A model generated the notes under the pieces. That model did not search any database. It saw only the letters and a program-made list of their open reading frames with translations, and was not told where the DNA came from. The position numbers were made by a program, and so were the translations under genes. Below, piece after piece: positions 13,501 through 25,799 of a stretch of 64,000 bases of DNA. Position 1 is the stretch's first letter, and the number at the start of each line of letters is the position of its first letter. Source of the DNA: Azolla caroliniana (Eukaryota > Polypodiophyta); NCBI GenBank assembly GCA_043228905.1, contig JBHGNT010000002.1, forward strand, positions 22,878,001 to 22,942,000, in the 5' to 3' direction.

Positions 13501-16060
13501 GTAAAACACCAAAATACTCCCATCTTTTTAGACATTTATTAGACACCTAAATTTACAGAAATTACTGCATTTCCCATATATTGTAGTACATTTTGTATTA
13601 GAGAGGGTATTTCTGGTAATATGTCCGATAAGTTCGGAGTATTTACTACTACAAGGGTATTCTGGTAATTTGTGCAAATTTAGCATGATAAATATCTGAA
13701 ACATCAGAAGTATTTCAATGATTATCCCTTAAAAAACGGGGAAAACTTCAAAATACAGCTGACTTTGTCTTTATTTCCCTAAATATCCTCAATCAAGCCT
13801 CAAAAGAGAGAACAAGGGGATGAATTGCCCATATAATTGCTCAGATAACAGATATAATTGAGACAAAGAGACTTATTGATAATGTAAGTTCATAGCGGTT
13901 GCCCAAGGGCATCTTGGGAATCAGCAAAAACTTAGGCACAATTAGGGAAATAAAGAAAAATTGAGGGGTATTTTGGTGTTTTTTTATTCAAAAAATAGAA
14001 TTTAAAGATTACCACCTCAGAACTAAGTTCTGCAAGCTCTCTCCGTGAGTCTCTGAAAATTGGAAGAAGCTTTTCAGCTTCAGAAAATGTAGGCCCTGGA
14101 GGAAGTTTGGAGTTTCCTTTATTAGAATCTTGTTCATCATCTTGTTCTAGATCTGATAGGGATGGAACGACATCACAAACAAGCTTCTTGAAGAAATCGT
14201 CAAAGGAAAATGATCCCTGTTAATAAATTCCCAAAACACAAATCAGATACAAAACATGGAATGAGATATGATGAGGAAATTCTTTAAAGCAGAGAGAACT
14301 TTCTCTTGAGAGAGAGAGAGAGATTTCATTATCGTTCTTCGAAGTCAAATATAGCCTATGGAACGTAAAATGAAAAGTTGTCACATAATGTGTGGAATTG
14401 TGTTGTCACTCTCAATGTTCAAGGACTTTACAAATAAACATTGCAATTGACAATGAGCATCTATCACTGAGAGGATTCTGTATTTGGAATGGACTAGATT
14501 GACAGTGTGTGTAGGTTTCTTCAAATGAGAATGCTCCTAGTAATCTTTACAAAACACAAATCACATATAAAGATGAGATGTGATAAAGGGAGAGCTTTTT
14601 TATAGGAAAAAAATCCCTAAAACGTATTCAAAAAAGTAAATCAGATCCAAAATAAGAGAGAGAAATGAATGAAATATCAACATCTTTGAAAGGACAGAGT
14701 TACCTATGAGACAGCATTATTTTCATCTATGTGAAATTCAATACAATATCTGGAAATAAGGGAAAACAATGGAGAAAAGCAATTATATCTACATTAAATA
14801 GAACAAAAATGAAATGAACCAGGTGAGAGATCAGCAGTACTACCCATTACAAAGGTGAAAGAAATTCATTTCATGAGATCCTGCATGGGTCTCCACAGCA
14901 TAGCATCGATATCATCCTTGGTGAGATGCCTAATTGAGGATGAAGAGTCATGCAGTAGAAGTTGTCAACAATGATCAAGCTTAATGGCTTTGATCAACTA
15001 GATTTCCCAAGAGGGATGCTATGGAACTTTCTGTCACATGTGGTGTTAAGAAGAAACCTTCATGGCTAGCCATTTGACGAAGTCAGTGATCCTCCATTAC
15101 ATAGTACCTTCATGAGTGGGTCCATCTCTCATGGTGAGAATCTCCCAAGAGTTACAAATCTTCTATAGATGAGAGCTCACGCATCTCTGAACGTATTAAT
15201 TCACAACTTGAGCTAAAGTTGATCCAAAACCTCTTTAACAAGATAATGAAAACGCCCTTGACTTAGGCTGAGTACCAACAAATATAATTCTCCTGTCTCA
15301 GGGTCCTTCACAAATCTGACATGTCCCATCTATTGGGGGTATGCGCCCCTCTCTCTCTCTCTCTCTATGATGAGAAGAGCATGCCAAGTGAAGACCTAGC
15401 CCATGTTATCGATTATTATCCATCAAAGCCATTCTGTAGTGCCTACGAGATGTTCTAGCTAAAAATCCATCTTCATCCCGACACAAAGCATCCCAGACAT
15501 GGCAAGATTTCATAAAGACTCAAGGACCCATTATCCCAAGCATACACGTGCAATGCATTGCAATGTTTATACATGCCTTACAGACAATCTGTTATGAGTA
15601 TGATATTATCGGTATACAATAACAAGGGTATCCAAGCACCTGCAATCTGGACTCTCTATCTGCCTCCCCTTCAATGCATTCAGCGATCTTCAATATAAAT
15701 TGCAAATAGAGTTTGAGCGCAGGTATCCCTGCTTCACTCCTAAGGTTGAATGAACTTGTGATAAACCGTCCAAATTTTGGACCCAACAATTGTCTCTTAA
15801 AGGGTCATCAGCCCTCATGTCAGATCAGGTGGAATCATTGCACCTTTTAGTTTAAGCAGAAACCAGGCTCTTGGGACTGTATCAAGATCTTTGCAAAATC
15901 TGCAAAACTACAAAATGTCTGCTTCTTTCTCTAGAGACAGAGACAGAGACAAGACAGAGAGAGAAACTCCTATAAAGAAAAATGCTACATTTTATGGATT
16001 TCAACGCAAAGCAGATAACAAAGTTTTCTTCACAGGAAAACGTGCCGACAGCAAGGAAAG

Positions 16061-16093
<33 letters not shown>

Positions 16094-16180
16094 TACCTTG
16101 AATTCTTCGATCTCCAACATGGCAAATGAGGTGACAGAGGAAGTTCTTGATGAACCTCTGGAGGCCTTCATCTTGGTCAT
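7539..16180 (-). CDS. SEC10: Exocyst complex subunit SEC10, complete, 24 exons
   Basis: SEC10 belongs to the octameric exocyst that tethers Golgi-derived vesicles to the plasma membrane. Exons in transcript order: 16097-16180, 14016-14216, 13361-13435, 12638-12739, 12485-12535, 11993-12095, 11793-11903, 11620-11711, 11336-11504, 11175-11251, 10956-11054, 10760-10850, 10425-10510, 9575-9742, 9452-9505, 9247-9375, 9041-9133, 8755-8901, 8410-8507, 8253-8337, 8116-8174, 7907-8005, 7693-7779, 7539-7611. They sum to 2433 bp (810 residues plus stop), close to the roughly 830 of Arabidopsis SEC10. Colinear landmarks include MLEIEEFKGSFSFDDFF, LEVAIANLQEYCNELENRLL, RFDAASQRRELSTMAECAK, GCGDLDVEG, FVRWNEEAVQRCTL, AAAAAGESSFRAFMVAVQR, RLLLPVDGAHAACCEEM and HWQKFTFNPSGGLRLKRD. 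The N-terminal half is a predicted helical coiled coil. All introns are GT-AG except intron 18, which is GC-AG. No frame breaks, so probably functional. Confidence 0.97.
9838..9895 (-). mobile_element. LINE 3'-tail fragment in SEC10 intron 13
   Basis: About 58 bp matching the last bases of the LINEs at 39.9 and 45.1 kb. It includes the near-palindrome AAGCCAAAATGGCCT, followed on the + strand by ATAAGGCCAAACAAGAGATT. This is an extremely 5'-truncated copy in the same orientation as the gene. The hairpin stem has one mismatch here (AAGCCA for AGGCCA). Confidence 0.75.
14217..16096 (-). other. SEC10 intron 1 (1.88 kb)
   Basis: The largest SEC10 intron, separating a 28-codon first exon from the rest. 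It holds a LINE-tail-like fragment (14305-14480), a (CT)n tract at about 15350-15367, and a (GA)n tract on the + strand touching the splice donor at 16095-16096. I see no coding potential. A first intron of this size in a plant housekeeping gene could carry expression-enhancing elements, but nothing specific is visible. Confidence 0.85.
14305..14480 (-). mobile_element. Degenerate LINE tail, second subfamily
   Basis: The + strand reads a short (GA)n tract, then TTTCATTATCGTTCTTCGAAG, a degenerate AGTCAAATATAGCCT hairpin and, about 100 bp on, CACTCTCAATGTTCAAGGACT. The same order occurs at 56.8 and 57.1 kb. It is the most diverged of the three, so it is probably an old insertion into SEC10 intron 1. 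Confidence 0.6.
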
Positions 16181-16232
16181 CGCCCGATCTCCTTCTCTGT
16201 TCTGATACAGACAGAGACACAGAGAGACAGAA

Positions 16233-16294
<62 letters not shown>

Positions 16295-16520
16295 AGAAGA
16301 AGATGATGATGCCCTTGACTTCTCTATTTCCTCCAAATGCCCTTCCTTCTTCTTCCTCTTCTTCTTTAATTTCTTCTTCTTTACCTTCTTCTTTAATTTC
16401 TTCTTCTTCTTCTTCTTCTTTAATTTCTTCTTCTTCTTCTTCTTCTTTAATTTCTTCTTCTTCTTCACTTGGTATTGCCTTTTGTGTGTGCGTGTGTGTG
16501 TGTGTGTGTGCGCACACATG
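16064..16520. repeat. Microsatellite cluster over SEC10 exon 1, 5' UTR and promoter
   Basis: (GA)n at about 16064-16092 abuts the exon-1 donor. Exon 1 occupies 16097-16180. A second long (GA)n tract spans about 16230-16290, (TTC)n units interrupted by TTTAA run from about 16350 to 16470, and (GT)n covers about 16483-16510. On the transcribed strand this places CT-rich and GAA-rich tracts just upstream of the start codon. Long open frames on both strands here (15882-16712, 16147-16686) are products of the repeats. Confidence 0.9.
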
Positions 16521-19319
16521 TCTATCTGTCTGTCTGTTTGTCTTTGTGTTGGTCATCGAAGGAGAATCGTTGTTCGAATGTGTGCGTGTGTTTGTTTGTC
16601 GGCATCGATTCATCGTATCTGTGAATGCCCCAATTGTATGCCCCCCGAATGCCCTTCCTTCACCAGCACTCGTACTCGATAAATAAGCACTAACACCAGA
16701 ACCAATAAGCAAACGTTGGGACAGGGGGAGAGGGAGGCACCTCTATTGTTGCATAGCAAGACAAGACTGCGAGAAAAAAGGAATGTTTTCGAGACAAGAC
16801 AAGACGATGACTACAAGGAAATGTATTCGATATGTCTGGAAATTGATCCACGAGAGGATTGTCCCCTCCGACAACCTTTCACTCAATAGGAACCTTTTAC
16901 TATTATATTTACATAATGCTCCACAACCTTGCGTAACCTTTTACTACCCTCCATAACATCCCACAAACTTTCATGGCCTTCCGTGTTGTTCTACTAGGCT
17001 CCATAAAGTGTGATAGAACGACTTGTGAACCTCCTCCATGGCAAAATATGCATAATTGACAAAGTCTCCTCACCTATGCCTCATCTCACATTAAAGAGAA
17101 TGCGAGCTAAGTTGACATCCCCATCTATTGTAGATGATGAAGCATGATGTTGGATGGGGTAGTTCAACATGTAGCAACCTTGCTCCTCGCACCCCTTTCT
17201 CAACACTACACAAGGATTTGGTTGTCACACAAGAAATTCCCAAGCTCCTTTGTATAAGGATATTTGAGCTTTGCACATGCCCTCCCCACAAAGGAACAAT
17301 ATGTGTTCCAATATGTTCATAATATGGTTTTTCTTGGGCCCACATGAGATGAACATGTCAAAGTTCAAGCATTGCCCAATGGAAAGGCACTATATCTACA
17401 GGATTCAAATATGTGGATTTGAATCCCTTCCTTTTTGTCTTGATCCAAATTTAAGCACATTTTCTCCATTACTCAAGGTAGAAGTCCAAGTAACAGGTAA
17501 TAGAGAAATAAACCAATTCCCTAGTCATGATTGTCGCTTAGTGTAAAAAAACATCAAGTAATGGAAATGGGTGGCCTACTCAGACCCCCATTGAGTGCCT
17601 CCGCAAGTTTCACAAGGACACAAACATGTTCTCTTGATGATAGCTTTACCGTGCACTTCTTTTATATCGAGTAGTCGTGGATGAGGAATCACCCAACTCT
17701 TATCGTACACGAGGGAACATGTGTACAAGTGTCACGAGAAAACAAATGTTTTCACTTGAGGAGAGCCTTACTGAAAACATATTTCGTGTTGAGCATTTGA
17801 GATCAACTTGCCAATGATTTTGAAAGGGGTTTCACCATCTCTTTTTTTGCTTCTTTCTTCGAAGTGTTGTTTGTATGGAGATTAAAATTTGTTGATAGGT
17901 AGGTTTAGGAGAAATAAAATTTACCTAATAAAACAACCTTAAAGCAATTTAAGGATTAGGACGAGATTAATCGCAATTATGATACCCACAAATTTACAAC
18001 ACGTTTTTGGCGAATCGAATCAAAGTAGCACTATGTTACATTTGTGAGCCCTTTTACATAGTGTGAGGAGTGTAAAAGAGCATTCCAACTGTATTTCAAA
18101 ATCTACCATCATCCATAATCAAAATTATGGCAACCACACAATTAACAATCTATCACCCTAACACTACTTGCATAACTAATAAATTAATCATGAATCCATA
18201 CCCAATGAATCACCACTAGCACAAAATGATTCTTGATTACACACATGCTCATTTGTTCCCCAAACACAATTAATCTAATGGTTGCCATCCAATAAGATCA
18301 CAAGAGCTGACATTTTCTTATAACAAACTTCTTCAACATAAACGATCATGCCATTGTAAACACGGAGATGGGTTAGGCATGGTTATCAAATTATGGATTA
18401 CATATATTTTTTACTAGTTTTTTGGCCAAAGGATGTAGCTCATAACATCCATCACCTTCTTCTTGTATCAATCAAAGATGAATGCAGAAATTCCTTGACT
18501 AAGTGTAAAAGTGACATGACCAAGTGGAAAATGACTCCTTTTTATTATTAAGAATTCCCCAATAAACATAGTCATACATGATTCCACTCTCTTATTCAAA
18601 ATACGAGAGCGTTAATTGAAGTTCCAATTCACCTCTCGAAATGTCAAAAATGAATGTTTATCTACAAGCCAAAATAAAGGCTTCAAAAAATTTGATGAGC
18701 TTGTTTGGAACTCCACATCTTTCTTTCTTTTGCTTCAGTGGTAGTGTCATCACAGATCAGGTACAGGGTGCAGAAAAGATGTCACAAAATCTCTTGGGAC
18801 ATCTTACCAAATAGATCCACGAAGAAGTGTTGAAGATAATGCATGCATTTTGCTCTCGGTTGTCACTCAATACAACCAACACAGAATCCCAAGTTATAAT
18901 TGTTAAATAAAATTAGAAATTAACCTATGATTAATGAGCTCCAACTCTCATATTTGTGCACAGCAACTGCAGCACATATAAAAAGGTTAGTTTCAGATAG
19001 AAAGAAAGTCACATCATGTGAGAAGAGGGGAAAGACAAGTAAAACCAGCTGATATCAATATATCCTTGATCATAGTACAAGCTGAGAACTCCCTGTTTTG
19101 CTTCACACATCAACAGTAATTGACAAAGAGACCAAGTTTACTTCAAATCAGCTTTAAAATGAAAGAAATCTTACTTCACTTCAGATTTAAAATACTAGGG
19201 AAACAACTTTAAAATAAAGCAATTATTGCTTCACGTCAGCTTTAAAATGAAACAAATGTTATTTCACTTATGCATCAAAATACCAGGAAATCTTACTTCC
19301 CTCCTAGCTGACTCAAATA
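16521..19319. other. Intergenic region between SEC10 and the LETM1-like gene
   Basis: No convincing gene on either strand. Short frames at 17091-17546 have no recognisable similarity. Around 19130-19290 a degenerate tandem repeat of roughly 60 bp recurs (variants of TCAGCTTTAAAATGAAA...CTTACTTCACTT), directly past the 3' end of the LETM1-like gene, so it probably lies in or near its 3' UTR. I searched this interval by eye for the missing EF-hand exons of that gene and found none. Confidence 0.5.
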
Positions 19320-22300
19320 TTAAGCTTTCTTTGATTTCACTTTGATTCCATCACTGTTTTCTTCTGCTTTCTGTGGGGTAATCAGAGAATGGAATGAGCA
19401 ATTTAAATATATGTACTTGTGAACTACTTTTTTTATTTGTTCTAGAGGAATAGAGGGAACCTTGATCAATTCATCCTGATGCTTTATGAACTCCAATTTC
19501 CGTTCTCGTTCTTCAATTATTCCTTGACTAGGAAGCGAGGAGATACTAACTACATCTATCACCTCATCTGGAAGTGATGACAGTGTTGCTTGGACAGCTT
19601 CTTCTCGCTTTGTTTTTCCTGATACTGTAAAAGCTCTGTAGGATAATCAAAAAACAGACGATGGTTACAAATTTACACGAGACAGTATTTTCTACATATT
19701 TCTGCTCTAGGAGGAAGAACAAAGCAGGAAAATAAAGATTATAAAGAGGACATACATACAAATGCAAAATCTAATTGTATAATATTAACTTCTGAAGTCC
19801 TGAGTAGAAGTGTCAAGATTGTCAATTTCATCATGCCTAGCCTAAATGAAAGACTATGCCATAGCAACTCATGTCAAATATTTGAAAAGCGAGATGATAA
19901 AAAAACATAAAAGCCAATCCACAGAAGGGAAATTCTCTGAGATGAAAAAAGGTGTGCACACAAACAAAATACGATAGTTGCAGGGTAATGACTGTTCAAG
20001 GGTATAGCCACCATGAAACTCAAGATCAATAAGCTTGTCCGATGTTTTGGAAGGGTCAATTTCCAAAGTCCACATATTCTTATATTTCAATGGTCTGAGT
20101 GAAATTGCGATACTCTATGTGAACAGGGATGTGCCCTTCCATACTTTTATGGCTGTTTCCTAACCATTCATGGTACTTCTTATCTTTTTGCCACAGAATT
20201 TCTCAAGATAACAAATTGTTCCTTTATAGAGGCAATGCTAATAAATATACTAAATAAAATAGTTACATAGGTGTCACAGAATTTCTCATGTTAATAAATT
20301 GTTTCTTTATAGAGGTAATGACAAATAATATACTATATACGATACTTAGATAGGAAGGTTTCTTTATATTGCATACTACTTATTCAAAAAAGTAATTATG
20401 TCAGTCCCACATGAACCGTAAGAATTACCAACCATAAACTCCAAATTTTCATTAGTTTAAAATCTTAATAGCACAAAGAATTGAGTGATACACCCTCACC
20501 TTGAAAGAATGAGCAGTGAAGATGGAACTGAGAAATTCAAAGAGAGGTCAAGCCAATCTTTCAACTGTCAATTCATAAACACAAAATCACCAAATATGGG
20601 TTCATTCAGAACATAAGCACGTTTTATGGCACCAGAATCTAGCTATTCTTCACAACCTGTTTTCTCATTTCTTCTTCAGTCAAAATCCCTAATATTCCTC
20701 GATCCCTGCAAGCAGCCTGAAGCTCTGCAGTAGAGAGTAGGTCTACACCTTCACTTTGAATTAGTTTGTCATCATTCTTTATCCTGCCAAATGAGTTTAA
20801 AATAAAATACACAATGATTGAGCATCGAGAAACTCTAGATCATGTATCTCAACTTTTCAGGGATTCATTTCAGAAATGTGCATTATCAAGATTCCCTATT
20901 TTATTATGGCATCGAGAACACATCCCAGTATAAACATATTATGATCATTGAAACTAATCCTATCTTCAATGAACAGAAAAGCCCTAACATGCCTCATCAC
21001 AAATGGTTGTCTAATCTAATAAAGGCTTCTCCAAATGGTATTGTATTCAATGAGCAACCATTAAAGTACATCTAAAACCTATTTACAGTCTGAAGCTCCA
21101 CCACTAACAAGTTCTAATCTACTAGAACTTTGTTCTGACTATAGTACTAAGATTCTGTCTCTTTGGGCTAACAACTTCTAATCTTCTAACTCTTATCACA
21201 TTGTCCTTAGCTATTGATTTCTCGTTATGATTTAACATGCCATATCTTTTAACTAGACTCAAAAACCGAACACAAAACATATTAACGTATAGAGTTGTCA
21301 TGAGTTGTCACATTTTACAACTAGACAGTCATTCTGAACATTTACATCACGCTGGTACATCATAGTCAGGTGGCACCTCTTATCGGAGAAGGGAACCAAT
21401 GAACTAGATTAAAACTCATTAGTGAGACAAACTTAATTGACCAAGCTATGATAACTAGAGCTCTTGACTGTTGAAAGAATGGAAGGAAACAAGCTTTGTT
21501 CACCCAATAAACATCTTCAAATGATGATTAACAATAGAATATCCAATAATAATAAAATATGCTTGCTGAAAAAGCATAGAAAATGACCTGACTATATTTA
21601 TCTCACATTAAGTTTTAAGTTTTTATGGCGTCTATATTCAAGTATAATGGAATTCTCACATTAACTTTTAAGCTTTTATGGCATCCATATTGCAAGTATG
21701 ATGGAATTCTAACACTTGAATGCATTAAAAAAGATAAAAAATCATCCAAATCCTGAAATATTGTGAAAGAAAGTAAGAGTGATACCATGCCAGTTTTGAT
21801 CGAAGCATATAGCAAAGGTACGAATCTGTTCCAAATGATTTAAGTCCCATGTACTTGCACATACTAATAAGCCTCGGTCTGTCATCAGGTTAAAATGTTT
21901 TAGATATAAAATAACATTTATAATTTGAGATAACATTCTCTTACACAATAGACCAGGTAAAACCTGCTTATGTTGTCCAATGTGATCTCGTCATTGAAAA
22001 ATTTTGCAAAACCTAGAATTTCCTCATTAGTTACAACTCCCCCTGTACGGACCTGATAAGATTTAGTGATTAAAACTTTTGTCCTCTTCATATGTCTTCT
22101 TAATGATTAAATAACCTAGATAAAAATGAATAAATAATTACTTTGTTCATGAATTTGTCAAGATCTTCCGCAGTTTTCTTTGCATCCCCAGACCGTGTTG
22201 TCTTTATTTCTGTGGCCATCTCCTTGACTGTATCTTGCAAGAACTTGGCATACTGTCTTCTTGCATTCAATATCCTTTGTTGTACTTCCTAGAATAGCAT

Positions 22301-24625
22301 GAGATGATAAGCTTACAATAAACTGAATGGATTGAAACATTAAACTCTTTCTAAACTCATTCTGTAAAAGAAGTCAGTACAGATGCCTAGAAAGACCATG
22401 CAAAAACAATTCCACCATCTGATCAAAAATATTTTAGCAACCAATATGTGACAAACAGGTAACATCACTTGCTCTCTGAATATCTTACAAATAAGAAAAA
22501 ATTTGTCAAATTCGATCAAGGTGAAAGAGAAAGTCAGATATAAATCAACATCTTCCTACATACAACTCTATACAGATGATTGAACCCTTATACAAAAGCA
22601 TTGGATAGAATATATTCAAGACCTTACCTCTTCTTTAGCCTTGTTTTGAAAAGTGGAAGGAAGCATACTGGGAAATAATTTCAACATAACAGGTAGTAGA
22701 AGTTCCATGAAAGGCACAATCACAATAACAGCGAACGGCACAAGGCGGAACATATCAGAAGTTGTCCTTTTGAGTTGCTGTCTTTCTCTGCGGCAGAGAT
22801 TATTCCCTCTTCCAAGTTTAAGCAGCAACCTTGATGAGATCCTCAAATCTGTGCAAAGAAGTTTTGTACCTACCCAATAGTGCTTCAATGTGTTCCCAAT
22901 CTCTGACTTCCAATACCCTACCTTCTTCATCCAATCATCCCTACATATCAGAAAATATCAAGCTGATTATTTTATGTGATCTAGATTTGGCTAATTATTT
23001 CCCACATACTGAAATTCTGTTAAAACTTCATGTTGGTGCACTCTGTGTGAGGGTCTCAATCACAAGGAAAGCAATTCATAATTGTAGAAGTAATGTTATT
23101 GACAAAAGTGTAAATTTTGAATGCTCGATGCACTGCTCTTAACAAACAAAGAGCGAGCTTAGAATGCTCAAAGAAACGGACTTTGGAAATCAGACATACA
23201 AGTCAACATAAGAGCATTGTGCATATTTTGCCTGACAAAATAGCACTGCACAATGAAACGTGCTATATTATCGGATGCAATAAATCATTTTACAACCAAG
23301 TATGTATTTGAACAAAGGATGGCCTGGGAATAGTAGCTATTCTTAAGACTTGTCATTCAATATCATGCACAAAATACCTATAGCCCATGGATGTTCATTA
23401 AGTGTCTAAAGTCCTATCAGTACTCTTCCCAAACATTCCGATTTGACATCACACTCATAAATCTCCTCACAAAATAAGCACATGATGATCCCATCTCCAT
23501 AACATCAATACCTTATGTTTCCAGTAAGGTACATCCTTGTTGCCCAAAATCTTTTTCTAAAATGCTTCTGCCTACTCTATCCATTGTTAGGGATTGGCAT
23601 TGATCCATAAGCATTTAAGCAATGGAGGATATGCAACAGTTGGTAGTTGTTAACGGTGCGTTTTCTACTGAAACTGTGCCATTTGTGATGAAATTGCTCA
23701 AGCAATGGAACGAATGCCAATATTGTTTAAGGTCTGTGTTTTAATGGAGCAACACCATTTATAATCATGAATAAAAGACGACATACCCATTCATCAAGGT
23801 GACATTCTTCACGGATGATCTTAAACGGGACCAAAAACAATTTGATGAGCCACCTATAATACCATCTTTCTTAGGAATGATATCCTCCGGCAAAACCAGA
23901 CTATCCTCCTCTTCCTTTATTTTCTTCAGGCTAATATCCTGTTTCCTGTCCTCCGTTCTCATTAGGCTCTCCCCCCGTTCCTCCATTCTCCTCAAGTTAT
24001 CCTCCCTCTTCTTCAGGTCATTCTCCTGTTTCTCCATCTTCTTCATATTTCCCTCTCGTTTCCTCTTTCTAACAAGTTTATCTCTGTTTTGTCTGTGACC
24101 AGAAAGATTTTCTGACACGGAAACCTGTTTTTCCATGACTGCGAGATTAAAGCTTGAAGAAGAAGCAGGCTCCAGAGAATATTCATTGCTGTCATTTTTG
24201 GAGCAAGAAATAACGTCTTTTCTGCATTGTTTAATGCTTGAATCTTCAAAGCAAACGTCTTTCTTGCATTTTTGAAATGAGAGAGTTTCTGTCACAGAAA
24301 CCTTATCCGGAAATCCGGCAAAGCTTGAAGAAGAAGAAGAAGAAGAAGGCGGAGAGTAGCCGTTATTGCCGTTTCTGGAGATGAAAATATCATCTTTTCT
24401 GCAGTGTTTGATGTTGGTCAAAGGTTCTTCATCAAAGCTATGGTTTATTTTCTTGGACTCAGAAAAGGATGAAGAACCTCTGCATGCTGATGGCTGAGTT
24501 GCACGGTAGAAACCTGGTGGGAGAGATGGCGATGGTGATGGTAGAGGCGATGGCAGGAGCAGAAAACGTTTGGCCAATCCAGTTAAAATCTTTCTTTGAG
24601 AAAGACGAGAACTAGGCAAGTACAT
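19320..24625 (-). CDS. LETM1: LETM1-like mitochondrial inner-membrane protein without C-terminal EF-hand, 9 exons
   Basis: LETM1 proteins sit in the mitochondrial inner membrane and support K+/H+ or Ca2+/H+ exchange and organelle volume. Exons: 23787-24625, 22628-22940, 22142-22288, 21964-22052, 21786-21878, 20657-20783, 20500-20564, 19461-19635, 19320-19370; 1899 bp, 632 residues. The N-terminus (MYLPSSRLSQRKILTGLAKR) is basic and targeting-like. A charged coiled coil lies at about residues 190-245. The LETM core starts in exon 2 (HYWVGTKLL, ISSRLLLKLGRG, RRERQQLKRTTSDMFRLVPF) with a membrane span near 345-365. It continues through FAKFFNDEITLDNISRPRL, MCKYMGLKSFGTDSYLCYML, GVDLLSTAELQAACRDRGIL, DWLDLSLNFSVPSSLLILSR and ATLSSLPDEV. 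Plant LETM1 normally runs on through a coiled coil and EF-hand. Here the frame ends after HQDELIK plus a 16-residue lysine-rich tail. The last intron (19371-19460) has a weak GTTCCC donor. Read without splicing, the frame also stops at 19320. Confidence 0.9.
20210..20345. repeat. Diverged tandem duplication in a LETM1-like intron
   Basis: Two neighbouring copies of CACAGAATTTCTCA...AAATTGTT.CTTTATAGAGG, period about 78 bp, in the intron between exons 7 and 8. A similar duplication of about 60 bp (TTAAGTTTTTATGGC... versus TTAAGCTTTTATGGC...) lies at about 21605-21715 in the intron between exons 5 and 6. Confidence 0.7.
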
Positions 24626-24644
24626 AATTTCATCTACTGCTGCC

Positions 24645-24835
24645 GCTACTACTATGTCTTCTTTTTCTTCTTCTTCTTCTTCGTTTTCTTTTGAAAGCTT
24701 AGTCTGATTCTGATTCTGATTGCTTCTGCTGCTGCTACTAGACTATGTCTTCTTCTTCTTCTTTGTTTTCTTTTGAAAGCTTAGTCTGATTCTGATTCTG
24801 ATTTCTTCTGGAAGCTCGGTCTGTGAATTTCCTTC
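24645..24835 (-). repeat. Duplicated (TTC)n-rich block in the LETM1-like 5' region
   Basis: Immediately upstream of the LETM1-like start codon, a block of about 92 bp containing CTATGTCTTCTT, (TTC)n, GTTTTCTTTTGAAAGC and TTAGTCTGATTCTGATTCTG occurs twice in tandem on the + strand. On the transcribed strand this is a purine-rich (GAA)n leader. Confidence 0.85.
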
Positions 24836-25249
24836 TTCTTCTGGGAGATCCTCTCCTGGAAGCTTATTGGATTATCTATATATACATATATATCTCGCGT
24901 CCGTTTTCTGTCTTTCTTCTTCTTCGTACGTACTGGCTCTTCCGCTTCTTGATGGAAACTCGTTTCTGATTCTTCTTCTTCTTCTTCTTCTTCATCGCCT
25001 CGCTTCTTTCTGTTGCTTCCTGAGGCCCGTTCCTCCTTCGTCCATCTCCATGCTCTTCAAGCTGCTACTGCTGCATCTTCCCTGTCGAATTCAAATTCCT
25101 TCTAGAAGCTTCTAGAAACTTCTTCCTCATTTTCTCGCCAACCCTGGCGGATGCACCCTTTCAAAATCCTCGTGCATCCTCTCGTGTGTCTATGTGTGTT
25201 CCATTCTTTCCCTTTGGGATGATCCCATGTATGTAGTTTCATGTTACGC

Positions 25250-25341
25250 ATGCATGTATGTTATGTTATGTATGTATATGTTATATTATGTTATGTTATG
25301 TTATGTATGTATGTATATGTTATGTTATGTTATGTTATGTA

Positions 25342-25374
<33 letters not shown>

Positions 25375-25461
25375 ATGTTATGTTATGCTATGTTATGTTA
25401 TGTATGTGTGTGTGTGTATGTATGTATGTATATGTTATGTTATGCTATGTTATGTTATGTA

Positions 25462-25492
<31 letters not shown>

Positions 25493-25648
25493 ATGTTATG
25501 TTATGCCATGTTATGTTATGTATGTGTGTGTGTGTATGTATGTATGTATGTATGTTATGTATGTATGTATATGTTTATTTATTTATTTATTTATTTATTT
25601 ATGTTATATTATGTATGTATATGTTATGTTATGTATGTATGTATATGT

Positions 25649-25691
<43 letters not shown>

Positions 25692-25795
25692 TGTTATGTT
25701 ATGTTTGTGTGTGTGTGTGTGTATGTATGTATATGTTATGTTATGTTATGTATGTATGTGTTACATGATGTTTATGTATGTATGTCATCATTGGT
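25250..25795. repeat. Compound microsatellite (ATGT / GTTAT / GT / TTTA)n
   Basis: About 545 bp of mixed tetranucleotide TATG, pentanucleotide TTATG, (GT)n and (TTTA)n units, arranged as a higher-order pattern. A block of TATGTTATGTTATGC, (TG)n and (TATG)n recurs about four times at spacing near 67-70 bp (about 25313-25540) before giving way to two (TTTA)n runs. All three forward frames stay open because the repeat lacks stop codons in phase, which explains the long Met/Cys/Tyr/Val open frames here. They are not genes. Confidence 0.95.
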
Positions 25796-25799
25796 ATAA

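Noticed and set aside
15882-16712. Frames of 172-276 residues with Leu-Ser, Glu and Lys runs around SEC10 exon 1
   Set aside because: Produced by (GA)n, (TTC)n and (GT)n tracts. Only the 84-bp SEC10 exon inside 16001-16519 is real.
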